Of a stretch of 64,000 nucleotides of DNA, positions 8,126-16,510 are shown piece after piece. The stretch covers positions 12,184,501 through 12,248,500 of the forward strand of contig NZ_JAQNDO010000001.1 in assembly GCF_028369105.1 (NCBI RefSeq), in the 5' to 3' direction. The DNA comes from Polyangium mundeleinium (GTDB taxonomy: Bacteria > Myxococcota_A > Polyangia > Polyangiales > Polyangiaceae). Both the position numbers and the translations under genes were made by a program. The notes beneath the pieces are model-generated. The model was not told the DNA's origin and made no database searches. It saw only the letters and a list, made by a program, of their open reading frames with translations. How positions within the stretch are numbered: position 1 is the first letter of the stretch; each line of letters opens with the position of its first letter.

Positions 8126-9757
8126 GTGCCCGTGCCCGGAGACGACGACAACGAGCGGCTGACACCCACGATCCCGCCGCCGCCCATGATCGAGTCGCCC
8201 TCGGGCGCACGCACGCGGCGGGTCATCGCCGTCGGCGGAGGCCGCGGCGGCGTCGGCAAGACGCTGCTCACCGTGAACCTCGGCGTCTACTTCGCCCAGC
8301 TCGGCCGCGAGGTCGTCGTCTGCGACACCGATCCGTTCGGTTCGAACCTGCACGGCGTGCTCGGCCTGGAGACGCCGCCGCTCGTGACGAGCGAGGCGCT
8401 CGAAGAAGGCAAGGCCAAGCCCGTGAGCACGATCGTGCCGGGTCTGCGCCTCTTGCCCACGGCCTACGATCCCATGACGGCGACGCCGATCCGACCGAAC
8501 CGCGGATCGCACTGGGCGCGGCAGATCGAGAAGCTCGACGTCGACTACGTCCTTCTGAACCTCGGCGCCTCGACGACGGCCTCGACGCTGGATCTCTTCC
8601 TCCAGGCCGACGTCGGGATCTGCGTGACGGCGCCCGAGCCGCTCGCGATCGAGACGACCTACCGCTTCTGCCGCGCGCTCTACCTGCGCGTGCTCCGGCG
8701 CGCGCTCACGAAGGAGCGCTTCAAGCTGCGCCTGGTCGAGCGCGTGATCGCGGCGCTGCCGCCGCTCGCCCCGCCGCCCGCGATCGTCGCCGAGATCAAG
8801 CGCTACGACGACGGCGTCGCCAAGGTCGCGGCCGAGGAGATGCTCCGCGTCGCCGCGCACCTCGTCGTCGGGCAGACGCGCCTGCGCTCCGACCTCGACC
8901 TCGGCATGAGCATGTCCGTGATCGCCGAGCGTTTCCTCGGCATCTCGCTCGACAACCTCGGCCACATCGAGCACGACGACGCCGTGTGGCTCACGGTGCG
9001 GCGCAGGCAGCCGCTCCTCATCGACAGCCCCACCTCGAAGAGCGCGCGCAACATCGAGCGCGTCGCGCGCCGCATCCTCGCGCTGCTCGCCGCGCAGAGC
9101 ACCCGCGGCGGCGCGCTCCCGCCCCGCGCGCCCGTCACCCAGCAGCGCGCCGCCGCCTTGCCCGCCACGTTGTACGAAGTGCTCGGCGTGCCGCGCACCG
9201 CGGCCGACGACGAGATCCGCCGTGCCGTGAAGCGTCAGCGGGAGATCTTCCGCGAGGGCAGCCTGCCGCTCTGCTCGGTCGTCGCGCCCGAGGTCTTGCG
9301 CCAGGTGCAGGCGCGGATCGAGGAGGCGCACGACACGCTGCTCGATCCCGTGCGCCGTCGCGCCTACGACCTCTCCACGTTCCCCGACGACACGCCGGCC
9401 ACGGTGGTGCCGCAGCGCAGCAGCAACGCCGCGCAGATGGCGGAGCTCGCCATGCTCCAGGCCGAGCTCGCGCGCGAGATCAACGCCGAGACCCAGTTCT
9501 CGGGCGCGCTCCTGCGCAAGGTGCGCGAGTCGCAGGGGATCGAGATCACCGAGATCGCGCAGCGCACGAAGATCAACATCACGCACCTCCACGCGATCGA
9601 GAACGAGTCGTTCGGGGATCTGCCCGCGCTCGTGTACGTGCAGGGCTTCGTCCAGCAGATCGCGAAGTTCTTGAAGCTCGACCCCGCGCAGGTCGCGAAG
9701 ACGTACACGCGAAGGCTGCGAGATCTCTCCCTTGGGCGCGCGAGGAGCAGTGGATAA
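8126..9757 (+). CDS. FlhG/MinD-like ATPase with J-like and RodZ-type HTH domains
   Basis: A 543-residue three-part fusion. Residues about 32-310 are a MinD/FlhG ATPase with the deviant Walker A GGGRGGVGKTLLTVNLG and the switch-like VVVCDTDPFGSN. Residues about 345-415 resemble a J-domain (LYEVLGVPRTAADDEIRRAV, then LLDPVRRRAYD), but the HPD tripeptide needed to stimulate Hsp70 is absent. Residues about 455-530 are a RodZ/HTH_25-type helix-turn-helix (LRKVRESQGIEITEIAQRTK). The architecture suggests a polar or spatial organiser that also binds DNA or a scaffold. GTG start; an ATG 20 codons later is an alternative. The next gene overlaps its end. Confidence 0.85.
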   Translation: MPVPGDDDNERLTPTIPPPPMIESPSGARTRRVIAVGGGRGGVGKTLLTVNLGVYFAQLGREVVVCDTDPFGSNLHGVLGLETPPLVTSEALEEGKAKPVSTIVPGLRLLPTAYDPMTATPIRPNRGSHWARQIEKLDVDYVLLNLGASTTASTLDLFLQADVGICVTAPEPLAIETTYRFCRALYLRVLRRALTKERFKLRLVERVIAALPPLAPPPAIVAEIKRYDDGVAKVAAEEMLRVAAHLVVGQTRLRSDLDLGMSMSVIAERFLGISLDNLGHIEHDDAVWLTVRRRQPLLIDSPTSKSARNIERVARRILALLAAQSTRGGALPPRAPVTQQRAAALPATLYEVLGVPRTAADDEIRRAVKRQREIFREGSLPLCSVVAPEVLRQVQARIEEAHDTLLDPVRRRAYDLSTFPDDTPATVVPQRSSNAAQMAELAMLQAELAREINAETQFSGALLRKVRESQGIEITEIAQRTKINITHLHAIENESFGDLPALVYVQGFVQQIAKFLKLDPAQVAKTYTRRLRDLSLGRARSSG

Positions 9758-11207
9758 GCCTTCGGACGAAGGACGGGATCGGCTCTTTTCAGCCGCCCTC
9801 TTCGTGCTGGCGCTCCTTCCGCGCCTCTACGTCGCGATCGCCTGGGCCCGCGAGCCCGTGTGGGACGGGCACTACTACGACTTCGGCGCACGCCGCATCG
9901 CCGAGGGCCTCGGCTACTCCGACGACGTCGTCATCGGCGGGCAGCGCGTCTGGCACCCGTGGTGCCATTACCCCGTCGGCTACAGCGGCTTCCTCGGGAT
10001 CTTCTACCGCCTCTTCGGCGCGGGCCCCGCCACCGCGCCCGTGGTCAACGCCGTCACGGGCGCCCTCGTCGCGGTGCTCGTGCACAGGCTCGCGCGGTAC
10101 GCGACGACGAAGAACCGCGCCCGCGCCGCGGGTCTGCTCTGCGCGCTCGATCCCGGCCTCATCGTCTACGCCGCGCTCGTGATGACCGAGCCGCTCGCCG
10201 CGCTCGGACTCATCGCAGCTGGGTGGCTCGTCGCGCGGGACGCCAAGGAAAAACCCCTGCGCGGCGCACTCCTCGCGGGCCTCACGCTTGGCCTCGCCAC
10301 GCTGGTCCGGCCGCAGAGCTTGCTTTGCGCGCCGGCCCTAGGCTTCTTCACGCTCGGCGACGGCACGCTCCGCGCGAAGCTGAAGAAGGGCATGATCACG
10401 GCCGGCCTGGCGCTCGCGACCGCCGTGCTCGTCGTCCTGCCCTGGACCGCGCGCAACTGCCGCGTGATGGACGGGTGCGCCTTCGTCTCGACGAACGCCG
10501 GATGGAACCTGGCGATCGGCGCTTCCCCGCGCGCGACGGGGCGCTTCGAGACGCTGCGCGCGAGCGACGGTTGCAAGGTCGTCACGGGCCAGGTCCAGCA
10601 GGATCAATGCTGGCGCGACGAGGGCCTGCGCTGGATCGCAAACGACCCGATCCGCTGGCTCTCGCTCGTCCCGAAGAAGCTCGGCCACACCTTCGATCAC
10701 GAGTCGTTCCCGATGGGCTACCTCGGCGAGGCGAACCCCGCGGCCTGGCCCGAGCCCCGCAAAGCCACGGGCCGCGCCGTGCTCACCGCCGTGCACGTCG
10801 CGCTGCTCGCGCTCGCCGCGCTCGGCCTCGTGGCCTCTCCGCTCGGTCGTTTGCCGCTGCGCGCGCGGCTCACGCAGATCGCCGCGCTGCTCGCGGTCGT
10901 GGGCGTCGTCCTCCACGGCATCTCCGCGGACGCGCATCCGTTCTGGCCGCTCGCCGTGCTGATCGTGCTCTTCGGCGCCTTGCCGCTCCCGGGCGCGCCG
11001 GCCCGCAACGCCACCGTCGGCTACCTCGTCTTCGCCGTCGCCACCGTGGCGCTCACGCACGCGATCTTCTTCGGCGAGGACCGTTATCACGTGGTGATCA
11101 CGCCGGTCCTCTGCCTGCTCGCGGCCCTCGTGTTTCGACCCTCCCGAGCGCTCGCCGCGCCCTCCTCCGCGGCCGCAGACGGTCCCCACCGTCCTGACCA
11201 GGTCTGA
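9750..11207 (+). CDS. Membrane glycosyltransferase-like protein (GT39/ArnT-type fold)
   Basis: About 485 residues with roughly ten hydrophobic segments. The first helix is followed by a loop REPVWDGHYYDFGARRIAEG, typical of dolichyl-phosphate-mannose or ArnT-like GT-C enzymes, in which an acidic residue in loop 1 helps catalysis. Such enzymes transfer a sugar from a lipid-phosphate donor on the outer face of the inner membrane; donor and acceptor here are unknown. The GTG at 9750 is preferred because GAGGAG lies just upstream, giving an 8-base overlap with the preceding gene; a TTG at 9732 is possible. Confidence 0.8.
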   Translation: MDKPSDEGRDRLFSAALFVLALLPRLYVAIAWAREPVWDGHYYDFGARRIAEGLGYSDDVVIGGQRVWHPWCHYPVGYSGFLGIFYRLFGAGPATAPVVNAVTGALVAVLVHRLARYATTKNRARAAGLLCALDPGLIVYAALVMTEPLAALGLIAAGWLVARDAKEKPLRGALLAGLTLGLATLVRPQSLLCAPALGFFTLGDGTLRAKLKKGMITAGLALATAVLVVLPWTARNCRVMDGCAFVSTNAGWNLAIGASPRATGRFETLRASDGCKVVTGQVQQDQCWRDEGLRWIANDPIRWLSLVPKKLGHTFDHESFPMGYLGEANPAAWPEPRKATGRAVLTAVHVALLALAALGLVASPLGRLPLRARLTQIAALLAVVGVVLHGISADAHPFWPLAVLIVLFGALPLPGAPARNATVGYLVFAVATVALTHAIFFGEDRYHVVITPVLCLLAALVFRPSRALAAPSSAAADGPHRPDQV

Positions 11208-11219
11208 TAGAGTACCGCC

Positions 11220-11546
11220 ATGCTGAAGAACCTGAGCCGCGAGGATCGTCTCCGGGTGATGGGGTTCGTGTGCTCGTTTGCCTGGGCGGATCTCGAGGTC
11301 AAGCCCAAGGAGCGCGCTCTCGTCCACAAGATGGTCAAGGAGCTGAAGCTCGATCCGGACGAGGCAAAGCAGGTCGAGAGCTGGCTGCAAGTGCCGCCGC
11401 GCGCCGAGGACGTCGACCCGGCCGCCATCCCGCGCGCGCACCGGCAGATGGTGCTCGATTTCGCGCAACGCATGGTCAAGGCCGACGGGAGCGTCGATCC
11501 GGAAGAGGAGGAGAGCCTGTCCCTCCTGGAGGCGCTCTTGGCTTGA
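11220..11546 (+). CDS. TerB-like helical protein
   Basis: A 108-residue acidic all-helical protein starting MLKNLSREDRLRVMGFVCSF. The pattern FAWADLEVKPKERALVHKMV and later MVKADGSVDPEEEESLSLLE matches the TerB/DjlA-N fold, where paired acidic residues ('ADG.vdp.E') bind metal. TerB-family proteins are cytosolic or membrane-surface partners in stress and defence-linked systems, but isolated copies like this have no assigned job. It follows the glycosyltransferase after 12 bases, probably in the same transcript. A GC-rich inverted repeat lies immediately downstream. Confidence 0.75.
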   Translation: MLKNLSREDRLRVMGFVCSFAWADLEVKPKERALVHKMVKELKLDPDEAKQVESWLQVPPRAEDVDPAAIPRAHRQMVLDFAQRMVKADGSVDPEEEESLSLLEALLA

Positions 11547-11548
11547 CG

Positions 11549-11597
11549 GTGGGGGGCTCCGGTCGGACGGCTCTGCGGTCGTTCCTCTGCCCCCCAC
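11549..11597 (+). terminator. GC-rich inverted repeat, possible terminator
   Basis: GTGGGGGGC at 11549-11557 is matched by GCCCCCCAC at 11589-11597, a perfect 9-base stem with a 31-base loop. It begins two bases after the stop of the TerB-like gene and precedes the LysM gene. There is no T-tract, so it would be an atypical terminator or a transcript-stabilising hairpin. Confidence 0.35.
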
Positions 11598-11654
11598 ACC
11601 CCCCGCGGGCGTAACCGGTCGCCATTCCTCGCGTCCGTCTGGTACGCTCGGGGC

Positions 11655-12695
11655 GTGCTTCGCCAAGGTCTCGGTCGCCGGCACGGCCCGCGGAGGATCC
11701 CCCTCGCGGGCGTGGCGACCGCGCTCGCCCTCCTCCTCGTCCCCGCCCGGCCCGCAGGCGCGTTCCCGCACGTCGTCCGCGCCGGCGAGACGCTCGCTCA
11801 GATCGCCGAGCGCGTGTACGGCCGCGTCGAGATGGAGCAAATCCTCGTCTCCGCGAACGCCCTCGACGCAGGCAGGGGCCTTTCGATCGTGCCCGGCATG
11901 CGCCTGGAGATCCCGTCCGTCGGGCACCACCGCGTCGCCGCCGGCGAGACCTGGACCTCGCTCGCCGACACGCTGCTCGGCCACCCCGATCGCAGCGACG
12001 TCCTCGCCCTCACGAACGAAGCCAAGCCCTGGATCCAGCCCACCGAAGGCCAGGAGATCCGCGTCCCCTACAACCTCCGGTACGTCGCCGGCCCAGGCGA
12101 CTCCACGCTGACCGTCGCCTACCGCTTCCTCGGCCAGCGCGACAAGGCGTGGATGCTCGATCGGTACAACCGCCTCGGCGGTGAGGCGCTCCAGCGCGGC
12201 GACGTGGTGCTCGTGCCGCTCACCGAGCTCGAGCTCACGGCCGAAGGAAAGGCCCTCGCCGCGAGCGCAGGCGCGCTCGTCCGCTCGGAAGGCGCAGGCC
12301 GCGCGCGGGAAGCCCAGCGCCGCGTCGATACGGACCTGCCGCAGCTCGCCGCCGACGTACGCAACGGCCGCTACGTCGACGCCGTCGCGCGCGCGAGCCG
12401 CATGCTCGGCTCGGGGGACCTCTCGCGGACGCAGCTCGCGCAGATCCACCAGCGCCTCGTCGAGGCCTACGTCGCGCTCGACGCCCAGGGCCTCGCCGAG
12501 ACCTCTTGCCTCGCCTGGCGCGAGGCCGATCCCGCGATTGTCCTCGACCCGATCGAGCTCTCCCCGAAGATCGTTCGTGCCTGTACGAACGCGAGCACCC
12601 TCGGCGCCGCCGCGCCGCCTCCCTCCGTGATCCCCTCTGCGTCCGCGTCCGCGGCGCCCACCGCGCCACGCCGCGCGCCTGCGGGAGGTCGGTAG
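11655..12695 (+). CDS. Secreted protein with LysM-type peptidoglycan-binding repeats
   Basis: A 346-residue protein with an N-terminal signal ending near PARPAGAF (residues 1-36). It has two or three LysM-like segments: HVVRAGETLAQIAERVYGRV, HHRVAAGETWTSLADTLLG, and a weaker VAGPGDSTLTVAYRFLG. LysM modules bind GlcNAc in peptidoglycan, so it is probably periplasmic. The C-terminal half is helical and ends in a low-complexity Ser/Ala/Pro tail. GTG start. A Ser/Thr kinase gene begins 2 bases after its stop, so the two may link wall sensing to phosphorylation (inference). Confidence 0.83.
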   Translation: MLRQGLGRRHGPRRIPLAGVATALALLLVPARPAGAFPHVVRAGETLAQIAERVYGRVEMEQILVSANALDAGRGLSIVPGMRLEIPSVGHHRVAAGETWTSLADTLLGHPDRSDVLALTNEAKPWIQPTEGQEIRVPYNLRYVAGPGDSTLTVAYRFLGQRDKAWMLDRYNRLGGEALQRGDVVLVPLTELELTAEGKALAASAGALVRSEGAGRAREAQRRVDTDLPQLAADVRNGRYVDAVARASRMLGSGDLSRTQLAQIHQRLVEAYVALDAQGLAETSCLAWREADPAIVLDPIELSPKIVRACTNASTLGAAAPPPSVIPSASASAAPTAPRRAPAGGR

Positions 12696-12697
12696 GC

Positions 12698-13837
12698 GTG
12701 GAGCAAGGCGAGCCGCGCGCCCCGATCGCCTCCGGCGCCGAGCAGCTCGCGCCGGGCCGTGTCGTCGCCTCGCGGTACACGGTCGAGTCCGTCGTCGGCG
12801 AGGGCGCGAGCGGCATCGTCTACGTCGCCAAGGACAGCGAGACGGACGCGCGTGTCGCGCTGAAGGTCATCCACCGGACCCTCTGCTTCGACCCGCACTT
12901 CTCGCGCCGCTTCACGCGCGAGGCCTCGATCCTGAAGCAGCTCGAAGGCAACCACATCGTGCGCCTGCTCGACGTCACCGAGGACGACGGCCTGCCCGTG
13001 CTCGTGCTCGAATACGTCGAGGGCCTCTCGCTCGACGTGGCGCTCCGCAAGCATCGGCCCTCGATCGACGATGCCGTGGAGATCACGCTCCAGATCTGCG
13101 CCGCGCTCGGCGCCGCGCACGCGGGCGGCTTCGTGCACCGCGACCTCAAGCCCGCGAACGTGATCATCCAGGGCGAGCTCGGCACGGGCCGCGTGCCCAT
13201 GGTCTGGGTCGTCGACTTCGGCCTTGGCAAGGCCTTGCACCGCGATCCCTCGGGCACCTCGCTCACCGAGCGCAACATGATCCTCGGCACGCCCGAGTAC
13301 ATGTCGCCCGAGCAGGTCCGCGGCGACGACGTCGATCACCGCTGCGACATCTACGCGGCTGGCGTGCTCCTCTTCGAGATGCTCACGGGCCGCGCGCCGT
13401 ACACCGGCAAGACGCCCATCGCGGCCATGACCGCGCACCTCACCGAGCCCGTCCCCTCGCCGCGCGCGTCGAGCCCCGATCGGGACATCCCGCCCGCGCT
13501 CGAAGCCGTCGTCCATCGCGCCCTCGCGAAAAACCCCGACGAGCGGTACGAGACCGCGCGCGCCTTCGCCGAGGCCCTCTCCGGCGCGCGGGACGAGCAT
13601 CACGTCATCGCGCCTGCGGCCGTCGACGACGCCGACGCGCTCGCCACGGGCGACACCGAGCTCGAGCTCCGCACGGCCGTCGCGAAGGCCGTCGCGCTCG
13701 CTCCCAAGCCTGCACCGCCCGTGAACGCCGCCGCGGAGCGCCCGGGACAGCCGGCGACACGGTGGCCGTGGATCCTTTTGGCGGTCGTGCTCGCGGCCGC
13801 GGCCATCGCCGTCGGCGCGATGGCGGGCGCGCGGTAG
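12698..13837 (+). CDS. Transmembrane serine/threonine protein kinase
   Basis: A 379-residue Hanks-type kinase. Visible motifs are the glycine loop GEGASGIVYVAKD, VALKVI, the catalytic loop FVHRDLKPANVII, the DFG segment VVDFGLGKA and the activation-segment end GTPEYMSPEQ. One transmembrane helix follows at the C-terminus (WPWILLAVVLAAAAIAVGAM) with almost nothing beyond, so the catalytic domain is cytoplasmic and there is no external sensor domain. The GTG at 12698 is chosen because GGGAGG lies 9 bases upstream and it sits 2 bases after the LysM gene's stop. Confidence 0.92.
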   Translation: MEQGEPRAPIASGAEQLAPGRVVASRYTVESVVGEGASGIVYVAKDSETDARVALKVIHRTLCFDPHFSRRFTREASILKQLEGNHIVRLLDVTEDDGLPVLVLEYVEGLSLDVALRKHRPSIDDAVEITLQICAALGAAHAGGFVHRDLKPANVIIQGELGTGRVPMVWVVDFGLGKALHRDPSGTSLTERNMILGTPEYMSPEQVRGDDVDHRCDIYAAGVLLFEMLTGRAPYTGKTPIAAMTAHLTEPVPSPRASSPDRDIPPALEAVVHRALAKNPDERYETARAFAEALSGARDEHHVIAPAAVDDADALATGDTELELRTAVAKAVALAPKPAPPVNAAAERPGQPATRWPWILLAVVLAAAAIAVGAMAGAR

Positions 13838-13894
13838 AAGCCACGCATCGCGGATGGCTTTCGCGGGGCATCGCGGCGATAATGCGCCGCGACC

Positions 13895-15289
13895 ATGAAG
13901 ACGCGCTTTCTTTGGAGAAAAGGTGTTCTCGCGGCCTCCGCCCTCGCCCTCGGGGTCGCGCTTCTTCCGAGCGCTGCGCGCGCCGAGGTCGTCGCCGTGG
14001 ATTGCGACGTCGATCCCGACTGGTGCAAGACCGCTCCGATCGCCTTCTCGCGCAGCGACTCGCTGCCGATCGAATGGAGCTTCGACACCGGTTGGGTCCC
14101 GGCAAACTCGCCCTTGCAGGTCCACCTATGGGCGGGCGTCTATGCGACCACGCGTGTCTCGCTCAAAGGCGCGCTCGAAACGAACTGGCCCGAAGCGCTC
14201 CTGCTCCGCGCGCCCGGCACGCCCGAGGGCGGCTTGCTCTCGTATCACTACGGCGTCGAGCTCGGCGCGCAGGCGCAGCTCCACGTGAAGATCGCCGGCA
14301 TCCCGTACGATTGGGTCGGCGACATCCCGTACATCCCGCAGATCGACTTCCAGGTCGAAGGCGAACAGGTCTTCGATGCATGGGGCTGGAAACCTGGCGC
14401 CACGCTCTCCAGCAAGACCACGCCGCAGACGATCATCGAGGTCCCCCTCAGCGACATCATCAGCATTCCCAGCGTCCTCGTGGACGGCGGCCTCAAGGTC
14501 GACGTGCAGATGGAGCTCGCCGCGACGTACACGACCGAGCGGATCGTCGTGGAGACCGCCGAGGGCAAATTCGTCGTGGGCGGCGACATCACCGAGGAGG
14601 GCGGCGAGACGAAGGCCGAGTACTTGAACGGCCCCTCGATCGATCTCGACGTGCATCCCGAGGGGTACGTCGATTACGACGGCATCATCCACCTCATCCC
14701 GGGCATGTGGGTCGAGATCCTCGGCCAGAACTTCTCGTTCGACCTCATCGACATCCCGATCTCGTTCCCGATCACGGAGACGAAGTGGTCGTTCCCCAAG
14801 CAGCGCGTGCACGTCCCGCTGCCCGACCTCGTGCTGCCGAAGGACGTGATCGATTTCGGCGAGGTCGAGGTCGGGCAGAAGAGCCTCGAAAGCTTCGGCT
14901 TGTGGAATGCGGGCGAGGCGCGCGCGAAGGTCACGATCGTGTCGAGCAGCCCGGAGCTCTTCCCCGCGTGGGATCCGAGCCTCGAGATCGAACCCGGCGT
15001 CACGGCGGACACGGCCGTGCGCTTCATGCCCAAGAAAAACGGCCCCTTCGAGGCGACGTTGTTCATCGCTTCGAACGATCCGAACGACCCGGTCCAGGAG
15101 ATCGTCCTCAAGGGCGTGGGCTTCGGCGGCCCCGTGGCTCCGTCGCAGGACATCTCGCAGGAGAGCGGCTGCGCCTGTCGCGCTGCGGGCACCGACGCGC
15201 CTGCGCCCACCTCCGGTGGCCTCGCCCTCAGCGCCCTCGCCGGCGTCGCGGCCCTCGTACGTCGATTCCGTAAGGGGGGTCCACGCTGA
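13895..15289 (+). CDS. Secreted protein with ASH-like domain and MYXO-CTERM-type tail
   Basis: A 464-residue export substrate. The N-terminus MKTRFLWRKGVLAASALALG is a signal peptide with cleavage near SAARAEVV. Residues about 320-415 form an ASH/HYDIN-type Ig-like domain (VIDFGEVEVGQKSLESFGLW). The C-terminus carries a sorting signal of the MYXO-CTERM kind: Cys pair GCACRAAG, a short hydrophobic stretch GGLALSALAGVAALV, then RRFRKGG. In myxobacteria such tails are cleaved and the protein is displayed on the outer surface. The middle region is beta-rich and not recognised. Confidence 0.82.
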   Translation: MKTRFLWRKGVLAASALALGVALLPSAARAEVVAVDCDVDPDWCKTAPIAFSRSDSLPIEWSFDTGWVPANSPLQVHLWAGVYATTRVSLKGALETNWPEALLLRAPGTPEGGLLSYHYGVELGAQAQLHVKIAGIPYDWVGDIPYIPQIDFQVEGEQVFDAWGWKPGATLSSKTTPQTIIEVPLSDIISIPSVLVDGGLKVDVQMELAATYTTERIVVETAEGKFVVGGDITEEGGETKAEYLNGPSIDLDVHPEGYVDYDGIIHLIPGMWVEILGQNFSFDLIDIPISFPITETKWSFPKQRVHVPLPDLVLPKDVIDFGEVEVGQKSLESFGLWNAGEARAKVTIVSSSPELFPAWDPSLEIEPGVTADTAVRFMPKKNGPFEATLFIASNDPNDPVQEIVLKGVGFGGPVAPSQDISQESGCACRAAGTDAPAPTSGGLALSALAGVAALVRRFRKGGPR

Positions 15290-15433
15290 CCCCCATGGGT
15301 CACGCACGACCCTCCTGACGGAACGTCACGGGATCGACACCCACGTCATTTCGATAGCTTACAAAATCAAGCCTGGGTCTTCCTTGACCCCCCGGTTTGA
15401 TGTAAATCTGCGAAACTCTGCCAATTCCTTGGC

Positions 15434-15449
15434 TGGCATATCCCTTGCT
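15434..15449 (+). promoter_or_regulatory. Sigma-54 (-24/-12) promoter
   Basis: TGGCATATCCCTTGCT matches the sigma-54 consensus TGGCAC-N5-TTGCW with one mismatch; the invariant GG and GC are 12 bases apart as required. It lies about 45 bases upstream of the ATG at 15494, which has GGGGAG as ribosome-binding site. It probably drives the Fis-type regulator gene and needs an enhancer-binding protein for activation. Confidence 0.8.
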
Positions 15450-15477
15450 GAAGTCCATTGCGGACCTGACTTCAGCA
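15446..15477 (+). promoter_or_regulatory. Nested inverted repeat over the -12 box and leader
   Basis: TGCTGAAGTC (15446-15455) and GACTTCAGCA (15468-15477) are perfect 10-base inverted repeats. Inside them GTCC (15453-15456) can alternatively pair with GGAC (15462-15465). The left arm begins within the -12 element, so a bound protein would block sigma-54 holoenzyme; alternatively the transcript leader could switch between two hairpins. The dyad resembles the unit of the repeat array at 38631-38930. Confidence 0.6.
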
Positions 15478-15493
15478 TCGGGGAGTTCCTGAC

Positions 15494-16510
15494 ATGTCGA
15501 CGGCCACGCAGGATCAGCTCAGCCACGAAACCCAGCCCTCTTCGCAGACCCGCGCCGTGCGCCCGGCGTTGGCCTTCATGGGATCCCGCGTTGTCGGGCA
15601 GAGCGCCACGATCGAGGAGGTCGTCCGCGTGATCGGACGCCTCTCGATGTCCCGCGTGCCCGTGCACTTCGTCGGGGAGCCCGGCGCCGGCAAGCGCTTC
15701 TTCGCGCGGGTCCTGCACGAAACGACGGCCCAGGGTCCGCTCGTCGTGCTCTCCGACGAGAGCGCGCCCATCGACACCGCCGCGCTCCACGCCGCCGCCG
15801 AGAGCGCCCGCGGCGGGACGCTCGTCGTCGTCGCGATCGATCGTCTCCCCGCCGAGCTCTCCGCCGAGCTCGTCGCCCTCGCGAACCGCGGCGACACGCG
15901 CCTCGTCGTGACCTCCGAGCGGCCGCTCGATCCGAGCAGCGGCTGTAACGCTGCGCTCTGCGCGCTCTTCGCCGAGACCACGGTGAAACTCCCGACCCTG
16001 CAAGAGCGCGCGAACGACCTGCCCCAGCTCGTCCAGCATTTCTTCGAGCTCCACGCCGCGCGCGCGCACCGCAACGATCTGCGCGGCATCTCCCCCGAAG
16101 CGAGCTCGCTGCTCGAAGGTCACACGTTCGCGGAGCACGCGCGTGGCCTCGAACGCGCGATCGAACAGGCGGTCGGCTTCGCCGAGGGCCCGTACGTGAC
16201 CGTCTCGGATCTGCCCGAGGAAATCCGCGCGCCGAAGGCGCCCGCCTCGCCGCTCCTTCTCGGCGCCTTGCCCGTGCAGGGGCTCGATCTGCGCGCTGCG
16301 GTCGAGGAGTTCGAGACGCGCATGATCCTCCAGGCGCTCGAGCGCACGGGCTGGAACAAGAACCGCGCCTCGCGCCTGCTCGGCCTGAACCGCACGACGC
16401 TCGTCGAGATGATCAAGCGCAAGCGCCTCGCGCCGCCGCCCGGCGCCCGCAAGCCGGTGTCCGCGAAGGCCGACGCGCACGAGGCGCTCGCCCTCGCCGA
16501 CGCCGAGTGA
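15494..16510 (+). CDS. Sigma-54-activator-like regulator with degenerate AAA+ domain and Fis HTH
   Basis: A 338-residue protein built like an enhancer-binding protein but reduced. A Walker A, FVGEPGAGKRFFARVLHE, is present near residue 60, and a Walker B-like GGTLVVVAIDRLP follows. The GAFTGA loop that contacts sigma-54 is missing and the AAA+ core is shortened. The C-terminus (residues about 265-315) is a good Fis-type helix-turn-helix, ALERTGWNKNRASRLLGLNR. It likely binds DNA but probably cannot remodel sigma-54 polymerase, so it may be a repressor or co-regulator. A sigma-54 promoter and a dyad lie in its leader. Its stop abuts the stop of the convergent ATP-grasp gene. Confidence 0.8.
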   Translation: MSTATQDQLSHETQPSSQTRAVRPALAFMGSRVVGQSATIEEVVRVIGRLSMSRVPVHFVGEPGAGKRFFARVLHETTAQGPLVVLSDESAPIDTAALHAAAESARGGTLVVVAIDRLPAELSAELVALANRGDTRLVVTSERPLDPSSGCNAALCALFAETTVKLPTLQERANDLPQLVQHFFELHAARAHRNDLRGISPEASSLLEGHTFAEHARGLERAIEQAVGFAEGPYVTVSDLPEEIRAPKAPASPLLLGALPVQGLDLRAAVEEFETRMILQALERTGWNKNRASRLLGLNRTTLVEMIKRKRLAPPPGARKPVSAKADAHEALALADAE

